The notes: a model not told the origin generated them from the sequence alone. 64,000 nt of DNA from Pseudomonadales bacterium (GCA_023254735.1 JALRKV010000012.1:1-64000), one strand, 5' to 3'. Counted from the stretch's first letter, positions 35,084 through 45,635 are shown. Made by a program: numbers and translations.

Positions 35084-35453
35084 CGTCACCTGATGATCCT
35101 GGAGGAAAGCGCCGTGAATCGCAATTCATGGCGTTGATTCCAATTCCCTCCTGCCCTTGTTTTTACTAGAAATTCCCTCCGGTTAAGTCTATAATTCGCA
35201 CCGCCCAAATTCACTGAATCCTCGCAACCTAAATGTTTCATAACGGTGCGTGGAATCAGTGTGTGATAGCCGCAGTCTAAGAGACGAATGTCTCGATTTC
35301 GGCATCCGAATCTGACTCTTTCGCGTAGTGTGCGGTGACGCCCGCGAGGGCGCGAACGCCGACCTCTTAGCGGCGCGGGAGAGCAGGGATAGGCGGACCT
35401 CTGACCTGCGGGCGCGGAGCCCACTCTTTGTAGAAAAGGCGATACTTTAGGCG
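35084..35453 (+). promoter_or_regulatory. Structured 370-bp region upstream of nqrA
   Basis: No gene is visible. A 10-bp hairpin (35110-35119 with 35124-35133) follows GAPDH but lacks a U tract. TATAAT at 35190-35195 is a good -10 candidate for nqr, which would leave a leader of about 250 nt. That leader holds hairpins at 35281-35294 (GAGAC/GTCTC around GAAT), 35295-35312 (GATTTCGG/CCGAATC) and 35339-35352 (CGCCC/GGGCG closed by a GCGA tetraloop). A minus-strand open frame across it is arginine-rich and unconvincing. Confidence 0.5.
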
Positions 35454-36806
35454 ATGAATAGAATTAAACGCGGTATGCAATTGCCACTCGCGGGCGCTCC
35501 AGAGCAAGTCATAGCGGGTGTACAAGCGCCACGATCGCTCGCCATCCTGGGCGAAGACTATGTCGGAATGAAGCCAACTATGCTTGTCGCTGAGGGTGAT
35601 CGAGTGAAGCTGGGTCAGCCACTATTCAGCGACAAGAAAAACCCAGAGGTTATCTATACTTCACCTGGCTGCGGTGTGGTCAGTGCGATCAATCGAGGCT
35701 ATCAGCGGCGTCTACTTTCTCTTGTCATAGAACTCGAGGGCGATGAGCAGGTGGAGTTGAAGTCCTACACCTCCGCCGAACTCCCATCGCTAAGTCGAGA
35801 CCAAGTCGTGGAAGATCTCGTTCAGTCGGGTCTCTGGACAGCACTTCGAGTTCGTCCCTTTAGCAAAGTGCCGACGCCAAGCGAGCAACCGGTCTCTCTG
35901 TTTATCAATAGTATGGATACCAACCCGCTCGCGGCGAACCCCTCATTAGTCATAGCCGAAAGAGTCGAGGATTTCGCACGCGGGGTAAACATTCTGTCGA
36001 AAATCCCAGCCGGCGAGACCTTCCTTTGTCTCGATGCTTCGGTCAAAGCAGTAATCGCGAGCTGCAAATTCAATGCGAACGTACGCGTTGAAGAGTTCTC
36101 GGGGCCGCATCCTGCAGGACTAAGCGGAACGCATATTCATACCCTATCTCCGGCGGGTATGTCGAAGCAGGTTGCGTATATCAATTATCAAGACGTTATC
36201 GCCGTCGGCAAACTCTTCGCGACAGGTGTGCTTGATACGAGTCGCGTGATTTCGCTCGCCGGGCCGCAAGTGACAGCGCCGCGTCTCATTCGTTCGCGTT
36301 TGGGTGTTAACCTAGATGAGCTGTGTGCCGGTGAGCTTAAGGGTAACGATAATCGCATCATCTCGGGCTCCGTTTTAGGTGGTCGCAAGGCTGAGGGAAG
36401 CGAAGCGTTTCTCGGTCGCTATCATTCTCAGGTGACAGTGATAAGAGAAGGACGCGATCGGCCGCTTTTTGGCTACCTCTCTCCGGGCAAGAATAGACAC
36501 TCGGTTATGGGGATTTATATCAGCAGCTTCTTCAAATCGGAGCCTCTACCCTTGAGCAGTAGCGCGCAGGGAAGTGACAGAGCGATGGTGCCAATCGGCG
36601 CCTACGAGAAAGTCATGCCTCTGGATATTCTGCCGACACAGCTGCTGCGCGCTCTTATTGTAGGTGATATCGAATCGGCGATAAGTCTCGGCGCGCTAGA
36701 ACTCGATGAAGAAGACCTGGCGCTCTGCAGCTATGTCTGTCCGGGTAAATACGAGTATGGAACTTTGCTGCGCGATAACCTTACGCGCATCGAGAAAGAG
36801 GCCTAG
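35454..36806 (+). CDS. nqrA: Na+-translocating NADH:quinone reductase subunit A
   Basis: A 450-residue cytoplasmic-side subunit of the six-subunit Na+-NQR, which oxidises NADH, reduces ubiquinone and pumps sodium. The start MNRIKRGMQLPLAGAPEQ matches family N-termini, and LGEDYVGMKPTMLVAEGDRVK and FSDKKNPEV are diagnostic. SGPHPAGLSGTHIH is also conserved. It leads the operon nqrABCDEF-apbE-nqrM. The ribosome-binding site is weak (TTTAGGCG). Confidence 0.97.
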   Translation: MNRIKRGMQLPLAGAPEQVIAGVQAPRSLAILGEDYVGMKPTMLVAEGDRVKLGQPLFSDKKNPEVIYTSPGCGVVSAINRGYQRRLLSLVIELEGDEQVELKSYTSAELPSLSRDQVVEDLVQSGLWTALRVRPFSKVPTPSEQPVSLFINSMDTNPLAANPSLVIAERVEDFARGVNILSKIPAGETFLCLDASVKAVIASCKFNANVRVEEFSGPHPAGLSGTHIHTLSPAGMSKQVAYINYQDVIAVGKLFATGVLDTSRVISLAGPQVTAPRLIRSRLGVNLDELCAGELKGNDNRIISGSVLGGRKAEGSEAFLGRYHSQVTVIREGRDRPLFGYLSPGKNRHSVMGIYISSFFKSEPLPLSSSAQGSDRAMVPIGAYEKVMPLDILPTQLLRALIVGDIESAISLGALELDEEDLALCSYVCPGKYEYGTLLRDNLTRIEKEA

Positions 36807-36874
36807 CCGCGCGGCTAGAGTATATGCAACGGCAGCCTAGCTGCTAATTACAGTTTGCTCTTAGTGGAATACTG

Positions 36875-38092
36875 ATGGGATTAAGACGAGTACTAGACGA
36901 CCTCGAGCCACACTTTCATGAAGGTGGGCGCTTTAGTAAGTTCTACGCATTATATGAAGCCGTTGACACGATCTTCTACAGCCCGAGCAAGATAACGGTC
37001 TCGCAGCCCCACGTTCGTGACGGCATTGATCTAAAGCGCGTAATGATTACGGTCTGGATCGCCGCTTTTTTCCCTATGTTCTACGGCATGGCAAACCTGG
37101 GCTACCAGGCAAACAGCGCCATTCTCAATCTAGGCCTCACGGGAACGGGTGATTGGCATGAGGCGATCATCTCGCTCGTCGCCGGACACAATCCAGAGAG
37201 TCTCTGGGATAATATGATCTACGGCGCGGCACATTACCTGCCTATCTATTTTGTTGTCTTTATGGCGGGTGGATTCTGGGAAGTGCTCTTTGCCATCAAG
37301 CGCAAGCATGAGATCAACGAAGGCTTTTTCGTCACATCGATACTGTTTACCCTGATTTTGCCGCCAGATATTCCTCTCTGGCAGGCAGCGCTCGGAATTA
37401 GCTTTGGTATCGTAATCGGTAAAGAGGTGTTCGGGGGCACTGGGAAAAATTTCTTGAATCCCGCGCTCACTGCGCGCGCCTTTCTCTATTTCGCCTATGC
37501 GCCACAGATGTCAGGCGACTCTGTGTGGACTGCCGTAGACGGATTTAGCGGCGCAACAGCGCTCAGTCAAATGGCCTCAGATGGACTGCCCGTGATCGCT
37601 GCTGCGACGGGAGAAGTGCTGACTTGGAGTGACGCATTCTTTGGGCAGATGCAGGGCTCAATCGGTGAGACCTCTACCTTCGCCATTCTGCTTGGCGGTG
37701 CGATGCTGCTAATTACTCGCATTGCCTCGTGGCGCACGATGGCTGGCGTTTTTCTGGGTATGGCGGCCACGGCGACATTATTTAACGTGATTGGGTCAGA
37801 TACCAATCCACATTTCGCCACGCCTTGGTACTGGCACGCAGTTGTGGGTGGCTTTGCATTCGGCATGGTTTACATGGCAACAGACCCCGTGTCGTCATCA
37901 ATGACTAACACCGGCAAGTGGTTCTACGGAGCGCTAATCGGCTTTATGACTATTATCATTCGAGTCGTAAATCCTGCGTACCCGGAGGGCATCATGCTCG
38001 CCATATTGTTCGCCAACCTTTTTGCGCCACTGATTGATTTCAGTGTCGTCAGAGCCAACATCAACAGGAGGCGCTCGCGCGGTGTCATCTAA
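36875..38092 (+). CDS. nqrB: Na+-NQR subunit B
   Basis: A 405-residue membrane subunit with about ten helices that carries covalent FMN and riboflavin. The flavinylation site is T228 in SGATALSQM, the substrate for Apb[15 protein letters not shown] and [19 protein letters not shown] are family signatures. It lies 68 bp after nqrA and its end overlaps the GTG start of nqrC. Confidence 0.97.
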   Translation: MGLRRVLDDLEPHFHEGGRFSKFYALYEAVDTIFYSPSKITVSQPHVRDGIDLKRVMITVWIAAFFPMFYGMANLGYQANSAILNLGLTGTGDWHEAIISLVAGHNPESLWDNMIYGAAHYLPIYFVVFMAGGFWEVLFAIKRKHEINEGFFVTSILFTLILPPDIPLWQAALGISFGIVIGKEVFGGTGKNFLNPALTARAFLYFAYAPQMSGDSVWTAVDGFSGATALSQMASDGLPVIAAATGEVLTWSDAFFGQMQGSIGETSTFAILLGGAMLLITRIASWRTMAGVFLGMAATATLFNVIGSDTNPHFATPWYWHAVVGGFAFGMVYMATDPVSSSMTNTGKWFYGALIGFMTIIIRVVNPAYPEGIMLAILFANLFAPLIDFSVVRANINRRRSRGVI

Positions 38093-38903
38093 AGATACAG
38101 TCTCAAAAACCTTAGTTGTCGCTTTTTTCTTGTGCGTAGTTTGTTCGATTCTTGTATCCGGCACGGCGGTAATTCTTAAGCCGATGCAGGATCAGAATAG
38201 GGTGCTCGACCGCAACAAAAATATTCTCAGCGCTGCAGGTCTCTATGATCCTTCGATTCATAGCGATAGTGATATTGCCGAGTTATTCAGCCGGTTTACA
38301 CCGAGGCTTGTCGATATTAACGCGGGTCGTTTCCTCGAGGCTGAAGAGGCGATCGGGCTGGGGATCGACATTGTTAATTATGATCAGAGAACGGTCGTTA
38401 CCGACCCTGAACTGTCAGAGGCGCTAACGAGTGAAGAAGATCTCGCTGATGTGAAACGGCGTGCACTCTATCAGATGGTCTACCTGATGGAAGGCGATGA
38501 AGAGAATGAGCTCGATACTATCGTATTGCCGGTTAGTGGCTACGGACTGTGGGGGATTCTTTACGGGTTTATGGCGCTCGAAGGTGACGCGAATACTGTC
38601 AAAGGGCTCGCATTTTACGAGCTAAAAGAAACGCCGGGGCTCGGAGCCGAAGTGCGCAACCCCCGCTGGACAGCATTATGGCCGGGGAAGAAGGTTTATG
38701 CCGAAGACGGCTCCGTCGGTCTGACCGTCGTGAAGGGCGCAGGGATGGGCGAATACGAAATTGATGGCTTGTCTGGAGCTACTCTAACAAGTCGCGGGGT
38801 GGCAAACCTCGTTCAGTATTGGCTTGGTGATGATGCGTTTGGGCCGCTTCTTAAACAGTTGGGCGGTGGGCAGAGCCAAGCAATTGCTGCGTTAGATCGA
38901 TAG
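38082..38903 (+). CDS. nqrC: Na+-NQR subunit C
   Basis: A 273-residue subunit with one N-terminal helix ([20 protein letters not shown]) and a periplasmic FMN domain. The covalent FMN threonine is in [11 protein letters not shown] near residue 230. The GTG start at 38082 follows AGGAGG (38066-38071) and fits the family N-terminus SSKDTVSKT; the frame is open further back inside nqrB. It is slightly longer than Vibrio NqrC. Confidence 0.96.
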   Translation: MSSKDTVSKTLVVAFFLCVVCSILVSGTAVILKPMQDQNRVLDRNKNILSAAGLYDPSIHSDSDIAELFSRFTPRLVDINAGRFLEAEEAIGLGIDIVNYDQRTVVTDPELSEALTSEEDLADVKRRALYQMVYLMEGDEENELDTIVLPVSGYGLWGILYGFMALEGDANTVKGLAFYELKETPGLGAEVRNPRWTALWPGKKVYAEDGSVGLTVVKGAGMGEYEIDGLSGATLTSRGVANLVQYWLGDDAFGPLLKQLGGGQSQAIAALDR

Positions 38904-38939
38904 TAAGAACGAGATCAACGGCAGGAGCTTTAGCGCAGA

Positions 38940-38959
38940 TAGCCCAGTTTGTTGGGCTA
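38940..38959 (+). other. Hairpin in the nqrC-nqrD spacer
   Basis: TAGCCCA (38940-38946) and TGGGCTA (38953-38959) form a perfect 7-bp stem around GTTTGT. The 111-bp spacer is unusually long within this tight operon, and no U tract follows. Confidence 0.45.
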
Positions 38960-39014
38960 GACGAAGAATTTGATGAGATAAAGCAGCAATACGCTGAGGG
39001 GAATGGGAAACTAA

Positions 39015-39683
39015 ATGACGAGCGCCAAAGAAGTCGTCTTTAAACCGTTGTTTGACAATAATCCGATCGCCTTGCAGATACTTGGTGTCTGTTCGGCGTT
39101 GGCGGTAACCACGCAGTTGAGCGTCACATTAGTGATGTGTATTGCGCTGACTAGTGTGACCGCATTTTCGAATTTATTCATTTCGATGATCCGTAACTAC
39201 ATGCCCTCGAGCATCCGCATCATCGTGCAGATGACAATTATTGCATCGCTTGTGATCGCGGTAGATCAGTTCTTGCAGGCTTTCGCCTACGAGATTAGCA
39301 AGAGTTTGAGCGTTTTTGTCGGCCTCATCATTACTAACTGCATTGTCATGGGACGCGCAGAGGCATTTGCCATGAAGAATCCGCCGGTTCTTAGTTTTCT
39401 GGATGGAATTGGCAATGGCTTGGGTTACAGCGTGGTACTTATCGTCGTTGCGGTTTTCAGGGAGCTTCTTGGCTCCGGCTCATTGCTCGGCTACGAAATT
39501 CTCCCGCTTGTCAGCAACGGCGGCTGGTATCAGGGCAATGGCTTAATGCTCCTCGCACCGAGCGCGTTCTTTATTATCGGTCTATTCGTCTGGGTTTTGC
39601 GAAGTGTTAAAACAGAGCAGGTCGAGAGTGCAGAGTTTCGCATCGCGCCGCATGCTGCACATTCGCACGAGGGAGCATTCTAA
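39015..39683 (+). CDS. nqrD: Na+-NQR subunit D
   Basis: A 222-residue polytopic membrane subunit, paired with NqrE in an inverted-topology arrangement. The conserved cysteines that help hold the membrane iron centre are C26 (LGVCSAL) and the one in [13 protein letters not shown]. The last residues are histidine-rich (PHAAHSHEG). The stop is directly followed by the nqrE ATG. Confidence 0.97.
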   Translation: MTSAKEVVFKPLFDNNPIALQILGVCSALAVTTQLSVTLVMCIALTSVTAFSNLFISMIRNYMPSSIRIIVQMTIIASLVIAVDQFLQAFAYEISKSLSVFVGLIITNCIVMGRAEAFAMKNPPVLSFLDGIGNGLGYSVVLIVVAVFRELLGSGSLLGYEILPLVSNGGWYQGNGLMLLAPSAFFIIGLFVWVLRSVKTEQVESAEFRIAPHAAHSHEGAF

Positions 39684-40292
39684 ATGGAAGCCTTACTCAG
39701 TCTGTTTGTGAAAGCGGTTTTTATCGAGAACATGGCTCTTCAGATGTTCCTCGGCATGTGTACGTTTCTCGCGGTATCTAAAAAAGTAGAGACTGCGATT
39801 GGCTTAGGCGTTGCGGTCGTTGTGGTTCAGGTCATCACAGTGCCCGTAAATAACTTGATTTTTAACCTTCTCCTGCGCGAAGGGGCACTTAGTTGGATGG
39901 GGCTGCCAGACCTGTCATTAGCGTTTCTCGGTTTCCTTTGCTACATCGGTGTTATCGCTGCGATGGTGCAAATACTCGAAATGTTCCTCGATAAGTTTGT
40001 GCCAGCCCTCTATAGCGCACTAGGCGTTTTCTTACCCCTGATTACCGTTAACTGCGCCATTTTGGGTGCGACGCTGTTCATGGTCGAACGCGATTATACC
40101 TTTCCGGAAAGCGTCGCCTTTGGTCTAGGGTCAGGTTTCGGTTGGGCGCTGGCTATCGTGGCGCTCGCGGGTATTCGCGAAAAGCTGAAGTACAGCGATG
40201 TGCCGGAGGGCCTCCGCGGTCTCGGCATTACTTTTATTACGGTTGGACTCATGTCGCTTGGCTTTATGTCGTTAAGCGGTGTGTCGCTCTAG
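39684..40292 (+). CDS. nqrE: Na+-NQR subunit E
   Basis: A 202-residue membrane subunit homologous to NqrD. Cysteine C26 (LGMCTFL) and the cysteine in TVNCAILGA complete the iron site between D and [30 protein letters not shown] is the typical C-terminal half. It abuts nqrD without spacer. Confidence 0.97.
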   Translation: MEALLSLFVKAVFIENMALQMFLGMCTFLAVSKKVETAIGLGVAVVVVQVITVPVNNLIFNLLLREGALSWMGLPDLSLAFLGFLCYIGVIAAMVQILEMFLDKFVPALYSALGVFLPLITVNCAILGATLFMVERDYTFPESVAFGLGSGFGWALAIVALAGIREKLKYSDVPEGLRGLGITFITVGLMSLGFMSLSGVSL

Positions 40293-40367
40293 CCGATTTC
40301 GGGCGAGCTAAAAGCGCCGTCGCTGCGTACTAGTCATTGATAAAGTAACTCATTAAGCGAAGCTAAA

Positions 40368-41597
40368 ATGATCGATTTTGCAACAATTATAGGTGGGGTG
40401 GCGCTGTTCACCGTCGTGGTGATGCTTCTCGTATCGCTCATTCTCGTCGCGCGCGCACGTCTTGTCAGCAGTGGCGATGTTCAGATTGAAATCAATGGCG
40501 ATCCAGATCGAACACTTACCGTGCCCGCTGGCGGCAAGCTACTCAACACGCTTGCCGATGCAGGCATATTCCTCTCCTCGGCTTGCGGAGGCGGCGGAAC
40601 CTGTGCCCAGTGCAAATGCCAGATTCTAGACGGCGGCGGCTCGATGCTGCCTACAGAGGAAGGTCATTTTACTCGCGGCCAGCGCAGGGATAATTGGCGT
40701 CTCTCCTGTCAGGTTGCCGTCAAGCAGGATATGAAGATAGAGGTTGCGCCAGAATTCTTTGGCGTGAAGCAGTGGGAAACCACTGTGCTTTCGAACGATA
40801 ACGTGGCTACTTTTATTAAAGAACTCGTGTTGGAAATCCCCGCGGGAGAAAGTGTAGATTTCCGCGCCGGCGGCTACGTGCAATTAGAAGTGCCACCCCA
40901 TGAGGTGCGCTACGCAGACTACGATATCGAAGAACAATATCGTGGAGACTGGGAACATTTTGGCCTCTTTAGCAAAGTGTCTAAAGTAAATGACACGACT
41001 ATACGTGCCTATTCGATGGCGAATTACCCAGAGGAAAAGGGTGTTATTAAATTTAATATTCGCATCGCAACGCCGCCTCCGGGCACTGACTTCCCGCCCG
41101 GTAAAATGTCTTCTTACGTATTCGGCCTCAAGCCGGGTGACAAAGTTAAAGTATTTGGCCCCTATGGTGAATTCTTTGCCAAGGACACAGATGCGGAGAT
41201 GGTCTTTATCGGCGGCGGCGCTGGCATGGCACCGATGCGGTCGCACATTTTCGATCAGCTGCGTCGAATAAAGACAAAACGAAAAATCAGCTTCTGGTAC
41301 GGCGCTCGAAGTCTTCGCGAAATGTTCTACGAGGACGACTACAACACACTTGCGGCGGAAAACGAGAATTTCGAGTGGCATGTGGCGCTGTCTGACCCTC
41401 AACCAGAGGATAATTGGACAGGAATGACTGGCTTTATTCACAACGTCGTGCTCGAGAACTATCTCAAAAATCATCCCGCGCCCGAAGATTGTGAATACTA
41501 CATGTGTGGGCCTCCGATGATGAATGCGGCGGTTGTTAAGATGCTGAAAGATTTGGGCGTCGAAGACGAGAATATCTCACTCGACGAGTTCTCGTGA
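40368..41597 (+). CDS. nqrF: Na+-NQR subunit F (NADH dehydrogenase)
   Basis: A 409-residue entry subunit. One N-terminal helix is followed by a plant-type [2Fe-2S] ferredoxin domain ([14 protein letters not shown], fourth Cys in RLSCQV), an FAD domain (RAYSMANYP) and an NADH domain ([19 protein letters not shown]). It starts electron flow from NADH to the 2Fe-2S centre. Its stop overlaps the GTG of apbE. Confidence 0.98.
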   Translation: MIDFATIIGGVALFTVVVMLLVSLILVARARLVSSGDVQIEINGDPDRTLTVPAGGKLLNTLADAGIFLSSACGGGGTCAQCKCQILDGGGSMLPTEEGHFTRGQRRDNWRLSCQVAVKQDMKIEVAPEFFGVKQWETTVLSNDNVATFIKELVLEIPAGESVDFRAGGYVQLEVPPHEVRYADYDIEEQYRGDWEHFGLFSKVSKVNDTTIRAYSMANYPEEKGVIKFNIRIATPPPGTDFPPGKMSSYVFGLKPGDKVKVFGPYGEFFAKDTDAEMVFIGGGAGMAPMRSHIFDQLRRIKTKRKISFWYGARSLREMFYEDDYNTLAAENENFEWHVALSDPQPEDNWTGMTGFIHNVVLENYLKNHPAPEDCEYYMCGPPMMNAAVVKMLKDLGVEDENISLDEFS

Positions 41598-42673
41598 TCG
41601 GCAACTTCGGCCGAGTCTCTATTGCTCTAACGTTCCTTTTATTCGCGCTCGGGTATCTCGCCCAGCGCGAGGACCCCGCGGACTTTGCCCACTCTGATCC
41701 GAGTCGCTTCGATGGCTTTACGATGGGCACTACCTACAGCGTCCAATACGCTGCTGATCTGAAACCAGAATCTGCATTAGCCTTAGAAAGCGCAGTTGCT
41801 CAACTCCTTGCCACTCTTGATAAGGACATATTTTCAACCTACGCACCTACCTCAGAGATTTCTCGATTGAGTCAGGCGCCCATTGCAGCGCCAGTCGAAG
41901 TCTCACCGGAAATGGCGGTAGTATTGCGAGAAGCGCTGCGGGTCTCTTCTGAAACCCAGGGGGCGTTTGATGTCACTGTAGCGCCCCTTGTAAACCTCTG
42001 GGGTTTTGGTCCTCAACGCAAGATAGAAGACGCAGAGCCCTCGCCAGAAGATCTTAGGGACGCACTGTCGCGAGTAGATTACCGCGCGCTGGAACTCGAT
42101 ACTGATAAACGTCTCTTAGTGCGTACGAGCGACGTTGCAATCGATCTTAGTGCTATTGCAAAGGGTTATGCAGTCGATAGAGTAGCAGAGCTGCTTGAGT
42201 CTGAAGGCGTCCACAATTATTTTGTTGAGGTTGGGGGTGAGCTGCGGATTTCAGGCCACAAAGATCAGAGCATGCGTGGATGGGTCCCCGCAATTGAGGC
42301 ACCGCTCAGCGGGGTTTCTCAAATTTACGAGATTTTCTTAAGTCTAGGGGATTCGATAGCGGTTGCAGGATCTGGTGACTACCGAAATTATTTTGAAGTC
42401 GACGGTAAGCGCTACTCGCACGAAATAGACCCTAGAAGTGGTCGTCCTATTAGCCATACGCTCGCAGCGGTAACGGTAATCGATGAGTCTGCAATGCGCG
42501 CTGACGCCTTGGCAACCGCATACATGATCTTGGGCGCAGAGGAGGCTGAAGCGGCCGCCAACGCTGCGAGCCAAGCGGCTTACTTTATTGTCCGCGCCGG
42601 CGTCGATCCCAGCGGTGAACCGCGGTTCGAAAGTCGACATACTCAGGCATTTGCTCGCTATTTGACACAGTAG
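41594..42673 (+). CDS. apbE: FAD:protein FMN transferase
   Basis: A 359-residue periplasmic flavin transferase that attaches FMN to threonines of NqrB and NqrC. It has an N-terminal membrane segment but no lipobox cysteine, so it is probably anchored by the uncleaved helix. [36 protein letters not shown] and [10 protein letters not shown] are ApbE motifs. The start overlaps nqrF by four bases (GTGA), so production is coupled to that of its substrates. Confidence 0.95.
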   Translation: MIGNFGRVSIALTFLLFALGYLAQREDPADFAHSDPSRFDGFTMGTTYSVQYAADLKPESALALESAVAQLLATLDKDIFSTYAPTSEISRLSQAPIAAPVEVSPEMAVVLREALRVSSETQGAFDVTVAPLVNLWGFGPQRKIEDAEPSPEDLRDALSRVDYRALELDTDKRLLVRTSDVAIDLSAIAKGYAVDRVAELLESEGVHNYFVEVGGELRISGHKDQSMRGWVPAIEAPLSGVSQIYEIFLSLGDSIAVAGSGDYRNYFEVDGKRYSHEIDPRSGRPISHTLAAVTVIDESAMRADALATAYMILGAEEAEAAANAASQAAYFIVRAGVDPSGEPRFESRHTQAFARYLTQ

Positions 42674-42740
42674 AGAGAAAAATTAGCTAGGTTTATCTTT
42701 CGCCGCGGGTGTCAGGTAGAAGGTCTACAGGGAAAATATA

Positions 42741-42962
42741 ATGACAGTTTTATTTGCTACCTTCGCCGCGATGGCCGCCTTCGTCATATTGATGTCTATA
42801 GGTGTGTTGATGGGTCGTAAGCCTATTCAAGGCTCCTGCGGTGGTCTTAACAAGATAAATGGCATGGATGAATGCGAGCTTTGCGGCGGCAGTGTACAAA
42901 AATGTGACGAGCTTAGCGCGCAAAACGGTGGCGTGAAGACAGTAGATGCAACGCGGCGATAA
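42741..42962 (+). CDS. nqrM: Na+-NQR maturation protein NqrM
   Basis: A 73-residue protein (formerly DUF539) with one N-terminal helix and four cysteines in GSCGGL, ECELCGG and KCDEL. NqrM is needed in Vibrio for insertion of iron between NqrD and NqrE. It closes the nqr operon, 67 bp after apbE, and sthA follows 20 bp later. Confidence 0.93.
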   Translation: MTVLFATFAAMAAFVILMSIGVLMGRKPIQGSCGGLNKINGMDECELCGGSVQKCDELSAQNGGVKTVDATRR

Positions 42963-42982
42963 AGTGGGAAATAGGCAACAGA

Positions 42983-44371
42983 ATGAAGGGTAAGAATCAC
43001 TACGAAATAATCGTTATCGGTGCTGGCCCCGCCGGCGAGGCGGCGGCGATGAATGCGAAGAAGAAGGGACATTCTGTTGCTGTGATTAACGACCTTAAGC
43101 ACGTGGGCGGTAATTGCACGCATTGGGCCACCATTCCCTCAAAGGCATTAAGGCACGCGGTCAATCAGGTGATGCGGTTTAATGCTAATCCTATGTTTCG
43201 CGACGTTGGCGAGGCGAAGAAGCTAAGCTTCCAGCAAATCCTTAAGCAAGCGCAGCGTGCCGTGTCAGAACAGGTGTCCATGCGAACCGATTTTTACGAT
43301 CGCAACCATGTTCCAGTGATCTCTGGCCGAGGAACCCTGCTCGACAAAAACACGCTTAAATTAGTTGGCAAGAGAACGAAGCTCACAGCCGATTATTTTA
43401 TTATCGCGACGGGATCACGACCTTATCACCCGCCAGACGTCGACTTTAACCATCCCCTTGTTTACGACAGCGATACGATCCTGTCGTTGAATTTCTCTCC
43501 TCGCAAGGTAACGATTATCGGTGCGGGCGTGATTGGCTGTGAATACGCATCAATATTCGGCGGGCTCGGCGCTAAAGTCGAATTAATCAATCCGGCAAGC
43601 TCACTTTTGAGTTTTCTTGACGGCGAGATTTCAGGCGCGCTTAGCTACCATCTTCGAGATCTTGGCGTGCGAAGTCGTCATAACGAAGAGTATGAAAAAA
43701 TCGAATACCATAACGATTACATCGTTACTTATTTGAAATCCGGCAAGAAGATCAAAAGCGACATAATTCTTTGGGCCAACGGCAGAGCTGGCAATACCGA
43801 TGGGTTGGGATTAGAAAACGTGGGTATCGAGGCTAACAGCCGTGGGCAAATCGCTGTCGACCGCGCCTATAAAACCGAAGTCGATAACATCTATGCTGCG
43901 GGCGATGTGATTGGTTGGCCCGCGTTGGCTGGCGCTGCCTATGATCAAGGCAGGGCGGCGAGTAATGCTATCGTCGCGCCGGATGAGTGTACACACGTAG
44001 ACGAAGTGGCTACGGGCATCTATACGATTCCCGAGATTTCCACGCTGGGCGCTACAGAGGCGGAGCTGTCGGCTGCGCGTATTCCCTATGAGGTTGGCAA
44101 AGCGTTTTTTAAAAACACAGCCAGGGCTCAAATCACCGGTGAGGAAGTCGGCATGCTTAAGCTGATCTTCCATTTCGACACGCTTGAGCTGTTGGGCATC
44201 CATTGCTTTGGCGACCAGGCGTCTGAGATCGTCCACATTGGCCAAGCGATTATGCGACAGCCCGCACCCGCTAACTCGATGAAATATTTTATCGATACAA
44301 CGTTCAACTATCCTACCATGGCAGAGGCTTACCGCACCGCTGCGCTCGATGGCCTGAATAGGGTCTTCTAA
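42983..44371 (+). CDS. sthA: Soluble pyridine nucleotide transhydrogenase
   Basis: A 462-residue FAD flavoprotein that transfers hydride between NADPH and NAD+. [20 protein letters not shown] binds [21 protein letters not shown] has the single cysteine typical of SthA, in place of the CxxxxC of lipoamide dehydrogenases. [15 protein letters not shown] binds the nicotinamide nucleotide, and the C-terminal dimer domain is complete. It sits behind nqrM and is followed by a terminator. Confidence 0.97.
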   Translation: MKGKNHYEIIVIGAGPAGEAAAMNAKKKGHSVAVINDLKHVGGNCTHWATIPSKALRHAVNQVMRFNANPMFRDVGEAKKLSFQQILKQAQRAVSEQVSMRTDFYDRNHVPVISGRGTLLDKNTLKLVGKRTKLTADYFIIATGSRPYHPPDVDFNHPLVYDSDTILSLNFSPRKVTIIGAGVIGCEYASIFGGLGAKVELINPASSLLSFLDGEISGALSYHLRDLGVRSRHNEEYEKIEYHNDYIVTYLKSGKKIKSDIILWANGRAGNTDGLGLENVGIEANSRGQIAVDRAYKTEVDNIYAAGDVIGWPALAGAAYDQGRAASNAIVAPDECTHVDEVATGIYTIPEISTLGATEAELSAARIPYEVGKAFFKNTARAQITGEEVGMLKLIFHFDTLELLGIHCFGDQASEIVHIGQAIMRQPAPANSMKYFIDTTFNYPTMAEAYRTAALDGLNRVF

Positions 44372-44393
44372 TCCCCTCAAAATGACTCTTGCC

Positions 44394-44442
44394 AAGACGG
44401 CGTTACGAGGTTAATTTCAAACCTTGGGCGCCGTCGTCTTTT
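44394..44442 (+). terminator. Terminator after sthA
   Basis: GACGGCG (44396-44402) pairs with CGCCGTC (44429-44435). An inner AGGTT/AACCT stem shortens the loop, and GTCTTTTCC gives the U tract. It should end the gap/nqr/sthA transcription unit. Confidence 0.85.
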
Positions 44443-44564
44443 CCGCAAAGAGGATAGCCCTAGCGTCAAGAAGAATAACAAGCTGCATTGCCCTGCGCAG
44501 GCATTGGCACTGGGGCTTGTACCTAAAGAGATCGGTAAGCAGAAAAGGTCCGGGGGATAATATT

Positions 44565-45035
44565 ATGATGCGAACAGCGAGAGACATACTGAACGACAAG
44601 GGTGGTCATATGGTCACTGTCGCCTTTGATGCCACTGTGCACCAAGCACTCACGATCATGACGCAGCATAGAGTTGGTTCAATCGTCGTTGTCGATGGTG
44701 AGAAAATAAAAGGCATTTGGACCGAGCGGGATCTAATGTTTCGTGCATTAGAAGAGGGCTTCGATGCCCGTACCGCGCTTCTCAAAGACAAAATTTCAGA
44801 AAATCTAATCTCTGCAAACGCTGATGAGGTTGTTTATCAGCTTTACGACAAATTCCTCGGTAAGCGAATTCGTCATCTATTAATCGAGGATGAAGGAGAG
44901 TTTATCGGCCTGATTTCGGTTGGGGACGTTATGAAAGCCAACTTACAGCAGAAGGCTGAGGAATTTGCGGACCTTAATCATAAAGTTAGCCTCGAATACT
45001 ACGAAAACTGGAAGCAAATTCAGGCGGAGCGATAA
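44565..45035 (+). CDS. CBS-domain-pair protein
   Basis: A 156-residue cytoplasmic protein made of two tandem CBS motifs: TIMTQHRVGSIVVVDGEKIK…WTERDLMF and KRIRHLLIEDEGEFIGLISVGDVM. Such pairs usually bind adenine nucleotides and act as energy sensors. A GGGGG lies eight bases before ATG 44565 (a second ATG is at 44568); the open frame extends to 44424 but runs across the sthA terminator region. Its place between two NADH dehydrogenase operons invites a sensing role, which is unproven. Confidence 0.87.
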   Translation: MMRTARDILNDKGGHMVTVAFDATVHQALTIMTQHRVGSIVVVDGEKIKGIWTERDLMFRALEEGFDARTALLKDKISENLISANADEVVYQLYDKFLGKRIRHLLIEDEGEFIGLISVGDVMKANLQQKAEEFADLNHKVSLEYYENWKQIQAER

Positions 45036-45635
45036 TTTTTTACAAAAATGAGAACCGAGTCACAATCACTTGCGTGATGCAGGTTTGCCATGTTAACTTT
45101 TTTACAGTTGTTGAATAGCTAGTCGATTAAGCAGTACACGAAAAATAGAAGTGCTAAAAAGGTCAAGAAAGACGGTAGAGCAACTGAGTATTACCAAATG
45201 TCCCCGTGGCGTTTCCGTAAGCTCAGTGACGATGATAGAAAGAGCCGATTTCTTTAACTGATTGCCACTTGTTTTCGAGTGTTAACGCATTCGTAGTGTT
45301 CAGCTCAAAGGGCTCCCCGAGATGAGTTTTAACGATTCGATGGGTGGTTTCACAGCGTTTGTATACCCTTCGATCGTGAAGTGCGGATGCACTTCATCGA
45401 CTCTTTATTTCTTTCTGTTTCGTTTCTCCGGTTTTTCCCACACCAGTGCTCTGTTTTATGGTCACTTACTAAAGAGCGATTAACTTTAATTTCTCTTTTT
45501 AGTGCGTTTGCGAGAGGGCTTAATCTGTTGAGCCTGCAAACGGTAACGCGACCAAGTAGTAGGCCGATGGCTGTGTGTTCGAAGGTGAGAGCGAATTGAA
45601 ATAGAGTTGAAATAGAGTCAAATCGAGGGGGCGCG
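45036..45635 (+). promoter_or_regulatory. 600-bp gap upstream of nuoA
   Basis: No certain gene. Hairpins: 45065-45078 (ATCAC/GTGAT) and 45378-45395 (GAAGTGC/GCACTTC around GGAT, extended by CGAT/ATCG), the latter followed by T-rich sequence. A Lys/Arg-rich open frame without a usual start runs 45123-45254. A 53-codon frame at 45322-45483 has AAAGGG nine bases before its ATG, but hydrophobic, low-complexity content. An 11-bp tandem repeat precedes nuoA. The nuo promoter must be here; I could not pick it with confidence. Confidence 0.5.
45596..45628. repeat. 11-bp tandem repeat upstream of nuoA
   Basis: TTGAAATAGAG occurs twice without spacing (45596-45606, 45607-45617), followed by a degenerate third copy TCAAATCGAGG (45618-45628). 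The third copy contributes the GAGGGGG ribosome-binding site of nuoA. Confidence 0.75.

Noticed and set aside
35086-35424. 112-codon minus-strand open frame upstream of nqrA
   Set aside because: Arginine-rich, no ribosome-binding site, no recognisable motifs, and it covers the structured nqr leader. Probably non-coding.
38904-39040. Acidic open frame between nqrC and nqrD (reads like DEEFDEIKQQYAEGNGK)
   Set aside because: No start codon or ribosome-binding site, and it runs into nqrD out of frame. It may be chance and is not called as a gene.
40884-41474. Long minus-strand frame within nqrF, with a similar one at 43811-44395 within sthA
   Set aside because: Both are antisense shadows of intact conserved genes caused by codon bias.
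45322-45483. 53-codon frame with AAAGGG before its ATG
   Set aside because: Low-complexity Phe/Ser-rich content and an internal strong hairpin make it more likely part of a leader than a gene, though it cannot be excluded.
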